From positions 1 to 64,000 of the forward strand of contig NZ_JBAHWA010000001.1 of NCBI RefSeq assembly GCF_036697405.1: DNA of 64,000 nt, read 5' to 3'. This document shows, piece after piece, positions 8,648 through 16,012 of the stretch (the first letter of the stretch is position 1; each line of letters starts with the position of its first letter). Both the position numbers and the translations under genes were made by a program. Under the pieces are notes generated by a model that was given only the letters and a program-made list of their open reading frames with translations, was not told the DNA's origin and did not search any database. The stretch is from Lysobacter sp036697405. Its GTDB lineage: Bacteria > Pseudomonadota > Gammaproteobacteria > Xanthomonadales > Xanthomonadaceae.

Positions 8648-9106
8648 ATGGATACCGACAACAGCCCATGGTGGCAGGACACCCAGGACATCGAGCGTTG
8701 CGTGCGCGCGGTCTACGCCAGCATCTCCGGCCCGGCCGGCGCGCCGCGCGACTGGGCGCGTTTCCGTTATCTGCAGCACCCCAGCGCGCGCAGCCTGCGC
8801 ACCGTGGTCGAGGCCGACGGCAGCACCCGCGCGGTGGTGTTCGACGTCGACAGCTACATCGCCGACGTCGAGCCATTCTTCGCCGCCAACGATTTCCACG
8901 AAGTCGAGATCGACCGTCGCGTGCAGCGTTTCGGCCAGGTCGCGCACGTGTGGAGCCTGTACGAGGCGCGTCCGGCGGCGGACTCGCCGGTGTTGCTCAA
9001 GCGAGGCGCCAACAGCATCCAGCTCTGCCACGAGCATGGGCGGTGGTGGGTGTTCAGCACGGTCTGGGACAACGAGCGCGAGGGCTTGGTGTTCGATCTT
9101 TGGTAG
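8648..9106 (+). CDS. NTF2-like small protein, unknown ligand
   Basis: A 152-residue soluble protein without a signal peptide. Predicted beta-strand content and the closing strands (WWVFSTVWDNE) resemble the NTF2/SnoaL-like cone fold. No catalytic residues can be assigned. AGGAG lies seven bases before the ATG. It lies 22 bases after the PLP enzyme and is probably in the same transcript. Confidence 0.6.
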   Translation: MDTDNSPWWQDTQDIERCVRAVYASISGPAGAPRDWARFRYLQHPSARSLRTVVEADGSTRAVVFDVDSYIADVEPFFAANDFHEVEIDRRVQRFGQVAHVWSLYEARPAADSPVLLKRGANSIQLCHEHGRWWVFSTVWDNEREGLVFDLW

Positions 9107-9177
9107 GCGCAGGTGGGGTCGCCCCGCGCTTTTCTCCCTGTGCGCATGCGGGTCGCTTTCTCTAGCCCGGTCTCCCT

Positions 9178-9280
9178 GTAGGAGCGGCGCAAGCCGCGAC
9201 CGCGAATTCCAGCCAGGTCGCCGGTTCCGAACGGGCTGGCTTTCTGTGGGGGCGGCGTGAGCCGCGATCGCGAACTCCGG
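9178..9280. repeat. Two direct REP-type palindromes
   Basis: Copies at about 9178-9210 (GTAGGAGCGGCGCAAGCCGC...) and 9245-9278 (GTGGGGGCGGCGTGAGCCGC...) lie in the same orientation, unlike the inverted pairs elsewhere. They directly precede the long compound repeat in a gene-free stretch of about 780 bases. Confidence 0.85.
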
Positions 9281-9302
9281 CTGCTGCGCTAGCTAGGCGG
9301 TT

Positions 9303-9744
9303 GGGATGGATTTGCCGTTGCTCTTGCTCTGCATGGTTGGCACGAAGGTCAACGGCTTCCGCCCGCTGCGCGTGCGGGTTACTTTCTCTTGCTGGCCCAA
9401 GAGAAAGTAACCAAAGAGAAGGGCCTGTGGCCAAACCTCCCTTGCGGGTTCGGAGCGGGCGCCGGGATTTTTCGAATGGACATCCCTGTCCATTCGAAAA
9501 ACGGCGCGCGTCCTGCGCGCCGCCCTTCGGGTCTACGATTCGTTGGCGAGTGCGGGGCTATGGATTCCAATGCCGCGGCAACGGCAACGGCAACGGCAAC
9601 CGCAACCGCAACTGCAACTGCAACTGCAACTGCAACTGCAACTGCAACCGCAACCGCAACCGCAACCGCAACCGCAACCGCAACCGCAACCGCAACCGCA
9701 GCCGCAGCCGCAGCCGCAGCCGCAGCCGCAGCCGCAGCCGCAGC
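9303..9744. repeat. Compound dispersed repeat, copy 2 (three hairpins plus satellite)
   Basis: This is the fullest copy of the element that also starts the window. In order it holds: a 14-bp stem hairpin GGTTACTTTCTCTT/AAGAGAAAGTAACC at 9377-9412; a linker with CAAAGAGAAGGGCC; a 15-bp stem TTTTTCGAATGGACA hairpin at 9468-9501, with T and A runs on its outer ends; an 8-bp GC stem at 9502-9522; and a 168-base hexanucleotide array. The two copies match closely from the second hairpin to TGGATTCCAATGCC. No gene is visible. Function unknown: it could be a mobile palindromic element, a terminator cluster or a structured RNA. Confidence 0.85.
9577..9744. repeat. Hexanucleotide satellite, 28 units in homogeneous blocks
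   Basis: The array reads GGCAAC x4, CGCAAC x2, TGCAAC x6, CGCAAC x8, CGCAGC x8 without interruption, counted directly. All frames stay open (Ala-Thr, Gln-Pro/Leu and Asn-Arg type dipeptides), but there is no ribosome-binding site or domain context, so I do not call a protein. The homologous position in copy 1 has only four units before decay. Confidence 0.95.
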
Positions 9745-9885
9745 GAGGCGAGGCGGTAACAGCCACTGCCGTGTCGGCAGCCTCACTTTCGCAACACTGC
9801 GTGCGCTTCATGGGCTCGCAAAGCGGTGTCGTCGCCCCCAGGCTGGAGGGATGCCGCTGAGGGCATGCCATCGTCGCGAGCGTCC

Positions 9886-10884
9886 ATGATTCCGTTTTCC
9901 GTCCTCGACCTGGCGCCGGTCACCGAAGGCAGCGATGCCGCTCAGGCGTTCGCGCACAGTCTGGAGCTGGCCCGGCATGCCGAGCGTCTGGGCTATCGGC
10001 GCTACTGGCTGGCCGAGCACCACAACATGCCCGGTATCGCCAGCGCGGCGACCGCGGTGTTGATCGGGCATATCGCCGGCGGTACCTCGAGCATCCGGGT
10101 CGGCGCCGGCGGCATCATGCTGCCCAACCACTCGCCGCTGCAGGTGGCCGAGCAGTTCGGCACCTTGGCGTCCCTGTATCCCGATCGCATCGACCTGGGC
10201 CTGGGGCGCGCGCCCGGTACCGACCAGGCGACCGCGCGCGCCTTGCGGCGCTACTTCGACGGCGCCGACAGCTTCCCGCAGGACGTGGCCGAACTGCTGC
10301 ACTACTTCGAGCCGGCGCGGCCCGGGCAGGCGGTGCGTGCGGTGCCCGGCGCGGGCTTGCGCGTGCCGGTGTGGCTGCTGGGCTCCAGCCTGTTCGGTGC
10401 GCGCTTGGCCGCGCAGTTGGGCCTGCCGTACGCCTTCGCCTCGCACTTCGCGCCCGATGCCATGGACGAGGCGCTGGCGGTCTACCGGCGCGAATTCCGG
10501 CCCTCGGCGGCCTGGCCGGCGCCGCATGCGCTGCTGGCCTTGAACGTGGTCGCGGCGGCCAGCGACGCCGAGGCGCGGCGCCTGTTCACCACCCAGCAGC
10601 AGAGCTTCGTCAATCTGCGTCGCGGCCAGCCCGGCCTGATTCCGCCGCCGATCGACGACATCGATGCCTACTGGACGCCGGCCGAACGCTCCGGCGTGGA
10701 GCGCGCGCTGGCCTGCGCGGTGGTCGGCGATCCCGACACGGTGCGCGAGGGCATCGCCGCCTTCATCGAGCGCCATCGCCCCGACGAGCTGATGCTGACC
10801 GCCAACGTGTACGAGCACGCGGCGCGGTTGCGCTCGTTCGAGCTGGCCGCGCAGGCGCGGGCGCAACTGGCGGCCCGCGTCTAG
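9886..10884 (+). CDS. LLM-class flavin-dependent oxidoreductase (luciferase-like)
   Basis: A 332-residue TIM-barrel monooxygenase of the luciferase-like family. It begins IPFSVLDLAPV and has RYWLAEHHNMPGIASAATAVLIG, GAGGIMLPNHSPLQVAEQFG and DLGLGRAPG blocks, the usual family landmarks for FMN and substrate binding. It would use reduced FMN from a separate reductase, but no reductase is adjacent. The reading frame is open further upstream into repeat-derived sequence. I chose the ATG at 9886 because homologous family members begin at IPFS. It converges on the FKBP gene. Confidence 0.82.
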   Translation: MIPFSVLDLAPVTEGSDAAQAFAHSLELARHAERLGYRRYWLAEHHNMPGIASAATAVLIGHIAGGTSSIRVGAGGIMLPNHSPLQVAEQFGTLASLYPDRIDLGLGRAPGTDQATARALRRYFDGADSFPQDVAELLHYFEPARPGQAVRAVPGAGLRVPVWLLGSSLFGARLAAQLGLPYAFASHFAPDAMDEALAVYRREFRPSAAWPAPHALLALNVVAAASDAEARRLFTTQQQSFVNLRRGQPGLIPPPIDDIDAYWTPAERSGVERALACAVVGDPDTVREGIAAFIERHRPDELMLTANVYEHAARLRSFELAAQARAQLAARV

Positions 10885-10899
10885 CGCGGGAGCGGGGTC

Positions 10900-11376
10900 T
10901 CAGCGCGATCCGGGCACGTGCTCGCGCACGCCCAGCAGCTCGACTTCGAACACCATCGAGGCGTCCGGCGGGATCACGCCGCCGCCCGCGCCGTCGGCGC
11001 CGTAGCCGTATTCCGGCGGCAGCATCAGCACGCGCTTGCCGCCGACCTGCATGCCGGCGATGCCTTCGTCCCAGCCGCGCACGACGCGGCCGGCGCCGAG
11101 CAGGAACGAGAACGGACGGCCGCGGTCGACCGAACTGTCGAACTTGCGGCCGCGCTTGTCGGCGGCTTTTTCGTCGTAGAGCCAGCCGGTGTAGTGCACG
11201 CTCACGTCCTGGCCGCTGCGCGCGGCCGGGCCGGTGCCCGGGCGTTCGTCGATCCATTCGAAACGCTGCGCGCGCCCGCCGCTGGCGGGTTCGGCTTGGT
11301 GGCGGGCGCAGCCGGCGAGCAGCAAGGTGCCGGCCAGCAGGGCGCCGGAAACTAGGGTGGCGAGGCTTGGGCGCAT
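10900..11376 (-). CDS. FKBP-type peptidyl-prolyl isomerase lipoprotein
   Basis: A 158-residue protein with lipobox LLAGC (lipidated Cys at about 23) and a single FKBP domain (about 45-152). Recognisable elements are VSVHYTGWLYD, RGRKFDSS, GRPFSFLLGAGRVVRGWDEGIAGM and MLPPEYGYG, all in the canonical order. It should catalyse cis-trans proline isomerisation in periplasmic or outer-membrane substrates. It is the short form without the N-terminal dimerisation helix of FkpA/Mip. It lies 57 bases after the SDR gene on the same strand, so read-through is possible. Confidence 0.88.
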   Translation of the reverse strand: MRPSLATLVSGALLAGTLLLAGCARHQAEPASGGRAQRFEWIDERPGTGPAARSGQDVSVHYTGWLYDEKAADKRGRKFDSSVDRGRPFSFLLGAGRVVRGWDEGIAGMQVGGKRVLMLPPEYGYGADGAGGGVIPPDASMVFEVELLGVREHVPGSR

Positions 11377-11433
11377 CGGGTTCGTCCCTGAGAGCGTGAT
11401 AGCGGCGCCCAGGATAACGGAGCCGGCGCGCGC

Positions 11434-12225
11434 TCAGTCGACCAGGGAGCCGCAGCTGAGGTTGGCGATCGCCCCGGTCATTGCGCCGGCGCGGTCGGAG
11501 GCGACGAAGGCGGCGTAGTCGGCGACCTGGGCCAGGCTGGGGAAGCGGCCGAGCAGGGTGCCGCCGCGCTCGCGCTCGGCGACCAGGGCTTCGACCGTGG
11601 TGCCGGCGCGGCTTGCATAGCCTTCGAACACCTCGCGCGCATACGAGACCGGCAGCGCTTCCGGAATCGCGTCCGGGCGCAGGCAGACCACGCGGATGCC
11701 GGCACCGCCGAGTTCGCCGGCCAGGATCCGCGAGAACGCCTCGATCGCCGCGCAGGTCACGCCGTAGCCGAGGAAGCCCACTCCGCTCATGCGCGAGCCC
11801 GGCGTGGACAGGGTCAGGATCGCGCCGCCGCGCCGCATATGGCGCGCCGCGGCCTGGGCGGTGATGAAGTTGCTGCGCGTATAGGCCGCGATCGGCTGCA
11901 GATAGTCCTGCAGCGAAAGCTCGGCGAAGGGCGTGCCCTGCACGTGCGGCACGCCGATCGCGTTGAGGGCGATGTCGATGCCGCCGGCCGAGTCGGCGAC
12001 CGCGGCGGCGTGCGCCCGCACCGCGGCTTCGTCCAGCGCGTCCAGGGTCGCGATCTCGGCCCGGCCGCCGCCGGCGGCGATCTCGGCGGCGACGCGTTCG
12101 AGCTTGGCGCGGCTGCGCCCGCACAGATGCACCTGCGCGCCCTCGCGGGCGAAGGCGCGCGCGACCGCGCCGCCGATGGCCCCGCCTCCGCCGTGGATCA
12201 GCGCGACTTTGCGTTCGAGCAACAT
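11434..12225 (-). CDS. SDR-family protein with Cys replacing the catalytic Lys
   Basis: A 263-residue Rossmann-fold protein. The cofactor loop HGGGGAIGGAVA is a TGxxxGxG variant, LNAIGVP matches the NAG element, and Ser140 lies in ILTLSTPG. The active-site tyrosine is Tyr154 in GYGVTCAAIEAFSR, but the lysine expected four residues later is Cys158. The enzyme may therefore be inactive as a classical dehydrogenase or use a modified mechanism. It is the last gene of the ArsR/SRPBCC operon (58-base gap), so it may act on a ligand shared with the SRPBCC proteins. Confidence 0.78.
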   Translation of the reverse strand: MLLERKVALIHGGGGAIGGAVARAFAREGAQVHLCGRSRAKLERVAAEIAAGGGRAEIATLDALDEAAVRAHAAAVADSAGGIDIALNAIGVPHVQGTPFAELSLQDYLQPIAAYTRSNFITAQAAARHMRRGGAILTLSTPGSRMSGVGFLGYGVTCAAIEAFSRILAGELGGAGIRVVCLRPDAIPEALPVSYAREVFEGYASRAGTTVEALVAERERGGTLLGRFPSLAQVADYAAFVASDRAGAMTGAIANLSCGSLVD

Positions 12226-12283
12226 GCTGGGACTCCGTGGTTGGGATGGGGCGGCGAGAATCGGGACCTTCCGAGCTGCTCGA

Positions 12284-12712
12284 TCAGAACCCGCGTCGCT
12301 GAAAGGGCAGGCCTACGCCGTCCTCGCAGTAGGACTTGAGGCTGTACAGGAACATCGCCCAGTTGTAGTTGCACCAGCGGTAGAACTCGGTGACTTCGCG
12401 CCAGCCCTCGTGGCGCAGCACCACCGCGGTCTGCCGCTCGCGCGCTTCCAGATCGAAGCTGATCCGGGTGCCGATCCATTGCGGGTCCGAATCCAGGCAG
12501 CGCCAGGCCAGGCGGCGGCGCGGCAGCCATTCGGTGATCTTGACCCGGACCGTATCGGCGTCGCCGAAATGGAACTCGTTGACCGCACCCAGCACCGTCC
12601 GCACGGTCAGGGTATCGGTCCAGACTTCGGCCAGGCCGCGTTCGCTGGTGAGCGCCTCGTAGACCTGGGCCGGCGAGGCGTTCACGTACTGGATGTGTTC
12701 GATGGCGGCCAT
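12284..12712 (-). CDS. SRPBCC (AHSA1/START-like) protein 3
   Basis: A 142-residue cytoplasmic protein with the helix-grip fold pattern of the AHSA1 family: HIQYVNASPAQVYEALT, a central VRVKITEWLPRRRLAWRC strand pair and the long C-terminal helix WAMFLYSLKSYCEDG. The fold binds hydrophobic ligands in a cavity. No ligand can be deduced. The start at 12712 is preceded by CCGGAG. It is fourth in the ArsR-led operon, 26 bases after the previous gene. Confidence 0.8.
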   Translation of the reverse strand: MAAIEHIQYVNASPAQVYEALTSERGLAEVWTDTLTVRTVLGAVNEFHFGDADTVRVKITEWLPRRRLAWRCLDSDPQWIGTRISFDLEARERQTAVVLRHEGWREVTEFYRWCNYNWAMFLYSLKSYCEDGVGLPFQRRGF

Positions 12713-12738
12713 GGCCGGCTCCGGTGGCGCGCGCGCTG

Positions 12739-13257
12739 TCACTGCGGAATCCGGCGCTCGTACTCGTCCTCGATGCGCATGTGCTTGGACCAGAAATGGC
12801 TGGGCTTGCGGCCTTCGAGCAGGTCCTGCAGCAGATCGAGATGGCTGTGCCAGCCGCCGGCGACGCTGACCATTTCGCCGCGGTTGGGCAGGCGGCGGTG
12901 GGTGACCACCAGCAGTACGCGGTCGTTTTGCGGCGTGAGTTCGAACACCACTTCCGAGTCGCCGTCCCAGGTGTAGCTGAGCCGGTGCGGCGGGTCGCAG
13001 TCGATCACCCGGCCTTCGCTGCGGTATTCCTCGAAGGCCGCGTACTTGGCCGGGGTCGGGTCGTCGTTGGTCAGTTCGGCATTGCGGAACACGTGTTCGA
13101 CGCGGCCGCCGGGCCGCAGTTCGATGTCGCCGGCGGCCATCCACGCGCGCCGCTTTTCGGATTCGGTGAGATAGCTCCACAGCCGTTCGATCGGGCCGGG
13201 CATCAGGCGCTCGATGCGCAGGGTGTCGGGTGCGGTGACTACGCCGTAATCGCTCAT
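12739..13257 (-). CDS. SRPBCC (AHSA1-like) protein 2
   Basis: A 172-residue AHSA1-type protein. LRIERLMPGPIERLWSYLTE opens the fold, RPGGRVEHVFRN and DPPHRLSYTWDGDSEVVFELT form the sheet, and GWHSHLDLLQDLLEGR is the closing helix. AGAGGA precedes the start. Such genes are often next to an ArsR-type repressor in soil bacteria, as here. Role unknown. Confidence 0.82.
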   Translation of the reverse strand: MSDYGVVTAPDTLRIERLMPGPIERLWSYLTESEKRRAWMAAGDIELRPGGRVEHVFRNAELTNDDPTPAKYAAFEEYRSEGRVIDCDPPHRLSYTWDGDSEVVFELTPQNDRVLLVVTHRRLPNRGEMVSVAGGWHSHLDLLQDLLEGRKPSHFWSKHMRIEDEYERRIPQ

Positions 13258-13281
13258 GGTCGGGTCCTCTGGGTGGGGCGG

Positions 13282-13728
13282 TCAGTTCAGGGCGTGCGCG
13301 AGCTGGTCGGCGAGCGAGGCCAGGATGTGTCGCCATCCGGCTTCGGTGGCTTGCGCGTAGGGCGCGTGCTCGGCCGCCATTTCGTGGGTGAGGCTGAGCT
13401 CGCAGCCGCCGCCGACGGGCGCGATCTCCAGAGTGATGCGGTCGCCGGGCTGGGCCGGATCCAGCGACAGGGTGAACACCAACCGGTGCGGGCGCTGGAT
13501 TTCCAGGTAGCGGCCGTAGTGCGCGGCGTCGCCGTCGGGGCGGGTTTCGACCACGAGGTAGCCGCCGCCGACGCGCGCGTCGATCTCGACGCGTTGCATG
13601 CGCCCTTGCTCGGTGGCGTAGAGGAAACGCGCGGCCATGCGTGGGTCCAGCCAGGCGTCGAACACGCGTTCGGGCGTGGCCTGGAAACGGCGCACCACGC
13701 GGACGACGGTGGGGGCGTCGACGTTCAT
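13282..13728 (-). CDS. SRPBCC (AHSA1-like) protein 1
   Basis: A 148-residue AHSA1-type protein (VVRRFQATPERVFDAWLDP... to ...GWRHILASLADQLAHAL). Its ATG overlaps the arsR-type stop codon (ATGA), so translation is coupled to the regulator. It is distinct in sequence from the two following SRPBCC proteins, so the three are probably not a recent tandem duplication. Confidence 0.82.
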   Translation of the reverse strand: MNVDAPTVVRVVRRFQATPERVFDAWLDPRMAARFLYATEQGRMQRVEIDARVGGGYLVVETRPDGDAAHYGRYLEIQRPHRLVFTLSLDPAQPGDRITLEIAPVGGGCELSLTHEMAAEHAPYAQATEAGWRHILASLADQLAHALN

Positions 13729-14090
13729 CGCTTGCTCCTGGGCTTGCGCGCCGCGGCGGCGCGGTCCTCGGCCTGCAGCAGGGCGTCGAGGGTGTCGAGG
13801 CGTTCGTTCCAGAACCGCTCGTAGTGACGCATCCATTCCATGCCGCCGTGCATCGGCCGCGCGTCGAGGCGGCACAGATGGGTGCGGCCCTGGACTTCGC
13901 GCTGCACCAGGCCGGCGCGCTCGAGCACCTTGATGTGCTTGGAGGCCGCGGCCAGCGACATCCGGAACGGCGCGGCGAGGTCGCCGACGCTGCTGGGCTG
14001 GCGCGACAGGCTGCGCAGCATCGCGCGCCGGGTCGGATCGGCGAGGGCGTGGAAGACGGCGTCCAGGCGTTCGGGCTTATTTTCAACCAT
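13725..14090 (-). CDS. ArsR-family winged-helix repressor
   Basis: A 121-residue regulator. RLDAVFHALADPTRRAMLR is the family's opening signature, VGDLAAPFRMSLAAASKHIKVLE is the recognition helix-turn-helix, and LVQREVQGRTHLCRL is the wing. No CxC metal site is visible, so it is of the non-metal type. A near-palindrome overlapping the start codon strongly suggests autoregulation of the whole operon: arsR-type gene, three SRPBCC genes and an SDR gene. It has a basic C-terminal tail (ARKPRSKR). Confidence 0.85.
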   Translation of the reverse strand: MVENKPERLDAVFHALADPTRRAMLRSLSRQPSSVGDLAAPFRMSLAAASKHIKVLERAGLVQREVQGRTHLCRLDARPMHGGMEWMRHYERFWNERLDTLDALLQAEDRAAAARKPRSKR

Positions 14091-14126
14091 AAGGTTGAAT
14101 ATCCTCCGCTCGGCGGCGATTGTCAA
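14082..14126 (-). promoter_or_regulatory. Promoter and operator of the ArsR/SRPBCC operon
   Basis: On the minus strand TTGACA (14126-14121) is 17 bases from GATATT (14103-14098), close to the sigma-70 consensus. The inverted repeat TTCAACC-N4-GGTTGAA (14082-14099) overlaps both the -10 box and the ATG at 14090. A repressor bound there would block initiation. The predicted start site is within a base or two of the ATG. However, a GGAGG lies 12 bases upstream of the ATG, so a leadered transcript from another start cannot be ruled out. Confidence 0.65.
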
Positions 14127-14244
14127 CCGTTCGGTAAAATAACTTTCGGGGTCGCCAGACAGGCTGCGCGAGCCGCCGTGGCCCCTAAACGCACGCGTCC
14201 ACGTTGCTAGGCATGGGACGGGGGGAAAAGCTTCGGGAGTCCGC

Positions 14245-14799
14245 ATGCCGCCCCAGACACGGCCGGAGAAATCCCATCCCGGCAATGCCGCGCATCCACG
14301 CCACTACGGCAAATACCGCGCCGTCGTGCTCGACAACGTCGACCCGCTGCGCCTGGGCCGGGTCCAGGTGCAGGTGCCCGACGTCCACGACGCCGGCGCC
14401 AACCGCTGGGCCATGCCCTGCGCGCCCTTGGCCGGGCATCAGTGCGGCGTGTTCCTGCTGCCGCAGGTCGGCGCCCCGGTGTGGGTGGAGTTCGAACAGG
14501 GCGACGCCGAGCTGCCGATCTGGGTCGGCGGTTACTGGGTCGACGCCGCCGAGCTGCCGCCGCTCGCGCACGCGGGCCTGGCGATCGCGCCCAGCCTGGT
14601 GTTGCAGACCCCCAGCCAGAACGCGATCGCGATCTCCGACCTGCCCGGGCCCGACGGCGGCATCCTGCTCAAGACCCGGTGCGGGGCGATGATCGCGATC
14701 AACGAGGCCGGCATCACCATCAGCAACGGCCGCGGCGCCAGCATCGTGCTGGCCGGGCCGATGGTGACGGTCAACGAAGGCGCGCTGACGGTGGTGTGA
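14245..14799 (+). CDS. gp5/VgrG-like OB-fold baseplate spike protein (orphan)
   Basis: A 184-residue protein resembling the phage baseplate assembly protein V/gp5 OB-fold domain. YGKYRAVVLDNVDPLRLGRVQV followed by DAGANRWAMPCAP, VGAPVWVEFEQGD and PIWVGGYW is the classic pattern seen in gpV, gp5 and contractile-injection spikes. The C-terminal part (about 110-184, ending TISNGRGASIVLAGP) looks like the start of a beta-helical needle. No lysozyme domain is present. A PAAR-like gene follows, but no sheath, tube or ATPase genes are nearby, so the pair is an orphan spike module. Confidence 0.7.
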   Translation: MPPQTRPEKSHPGNAAHPRHYGKYRAVVLDNVDPLRLGRVQVQVPDVHDAGANRWAMPCAPLAGHQCGVFLLPQVGAPVWVEFEQGDAELPIWVGGYWVDAAELPPLAHAGLAIAPSLVLQTPSQNAIAISDLPGPDGGILLKTRCGAMIAINEAGITISNGRGASIVLAGPMVTVNEGALTVV

Positions 14800-14840
14800 G
14801 CGATGCGCGCCGTGCCCGTCGTCGACAAGGGGAGCCGCGC

Positions 14841-15161
14841 ATGCCCGGCGCGCTGATGCATCTGGGCGCGGCGGTGACCTGCGCGCACGGCGGGCCGGCC
14901 ACGCCGACCGCGCCCTACACCCGCGTGACCTTGAACGGGCGCGCGGTGATCACGATCGCGGGGCCCTACAGCGTCGCCTACTGCAACCTGCCCAGCGCGG
15001 CGGCCGCGCTGCGCTGCGTGGCCGGGCAATGGCTGGCGGGCACCACCCGGGTGTTCGCCGGCGGGCGCGCGCTCGCCTTGGACAGCAGCCCCTCGCTGTG
15101 CGTGCCCAACGGCGCACCGCTGGTGGTGCTGGATTGCCAGACCCGGGTCAGCGCGATCTAG
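14841..15161 (+). CDS. PAAR-like spike-tip protein
   Basis: A 106-residue protein rich in Cys, Gly and Ala. MHLGAAVTCAHGGPATP followed by RVTLNGRAVIT and a later DCQTRVSAI resembles the small PAAR-like/DUF4280-type tip proteins that cap gp5/VgrG spikes. The Cys and His residues could bind the structural metal ion of PAAR cones. GGGGAG precedes the ATG, 41 bases after the spike gene. I am reasonably sure of the pairing but less sure of the exact family. Confidence 0.6.
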   Translation: MPGALMHLGAAVTCAHGGPATPTAPYTRVTLNGRAVITIAGPYSVAYCNLPSAAAALRCVAGQWLAGTTRVFAGGRALALDSSPSLCVPNGAPLVVLDCQTRVSAI

Positions 15162-15172
15162 CGCGAGCGCCG

Positions 15173-15979
15173 CTAGCCGGCCTGGCTCTCCGCGGCCTGC
15201 AGCGCGCGCAGCGCGTTGGCGGTGGCGGCATCGGCGGGGAAGAAGGATTCGATCGCCAGTTCCGCCAGGGTCACGTCCATCGGCGTGCCGAACACGGTGG
15301 TGGTGCTGATGTAGGCGTGTTCGCCGCCGTCGCGGCTGCGCAAGCGCAGCGGCACCGCCACGCTGAGCTGGGACGGCAGGTCGACCTCGTCGGCGTCCTC
15401 GCAGGGGTAGGCGGCGAGTTCGTCGTGCAGCTCGTGCAGGACCGGGTCGCCGGTGGCGTCGGCCTGGTGGCGCAGGCGGTGCAGCAGGTGCGCGCGCCAT
15501 TGCGCCAGGTTGACGATCAGCGGCGCCAGGCCGCGCGGGTGCAGGCTCAGGCGCAGCACGTTGATCGGCGGCTGCAGCAGATCGGCGGGGATGGCTTCGA
15601 GCATGCGCTCGACCGCGCGGTTGGCCGCGAGCAGCTGCCAGTGGCGGTCGATCGCCAGCGCCGGGTAGGGCTCGTGGCCGTGCAGCACCAGCTGGATCGC
15701 GGCCTGGGCCTCGTGCAGCGCGGGATCGTCCAGCGAACGCTGCGCGTACATCGGCGCCAGCCCGGCGGCGGTCATCAGCTGGTTGCGCTCGCGCAGCGGC
15801 ACGTCGAGGCGGTCGGCCAGGCGCAGCAGCATCGCCCGGCTCGGCAGCGAGCGTCCGGTCTCGATGAAGCTGACGTGGCGGGTGGAAATGTCGGCCATGC
15901 CGGCCAGGTCGAGTTGGGTCAGGCGGCGGCGCTGGCGCCAGTCGCGCAGCAGTTCGCCTACGGGTCGGATGGTGTTCAT
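15173..15979 (-). CDS. XRE-family regulator with MmyB-like ligand-binding domain
   Basis: A 268-residue transcription factor. The N-terminal helix-turn-helix (about 8-62) contains RRRLTQLDLAGMADISTRHVSFIETGRSLPS, the standard XRE signature, followed by a PAS-like MmyB domain (about 90-260, beginning HEPYPALAIDRHWQLLAANRA). Relatives regulate divergent short-chain dehydrogenases or membrane genes. Here a small membrane protein is divergent, with a palindrome in the shared intergenic region, which makes it the likely target. The start at 15979 has no clear Shine-Dalgarno sequence. Confidence 0.85.
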   Translation of the reverse strand: MNTIRPVGELLRDWRQRRRLTQLDLAGMADISTRHVSFIETGRSLPSRAMLLRLADRLDVPLRERNQLMTAAGLAPMYAQRSLDDPALHEAQAAIQLVLHGHEPYPALAIDRHWQLLAANRAVERMLEAIPADLLQPPINVLRLSLHPRGLAPLIVNLAQWRAHLLHRLRHQADATGDPVLHELHDELAAYPCEDADEVDLPSQLSVAVPLRLRSRDGGEHAYISTTTVFGTPMDVTLAELAIESFFPADAATANALRALQAAESQAG

Positions 15980-16012
15980 GGACGAACCATAGCCCAGCGC
16001 GACTATCAGCGG

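Noticed and set aside
9379..9889. Proteins with (Ala-Thr)n, (Gln-Pro)n or poly-Ala/Val from the satellite, on both strands
   Set aside because: Every frame of a hexamer array stays open. No ribosome-binding site, no conserved flanking domain, and the array length differs between the two copies.
14245..15161. Start of a prophage or complete type VI secretion locus
   Set aside because: Flanking genes are regulators and metabolic genes; no structural, packaging or sheath genes within the window.
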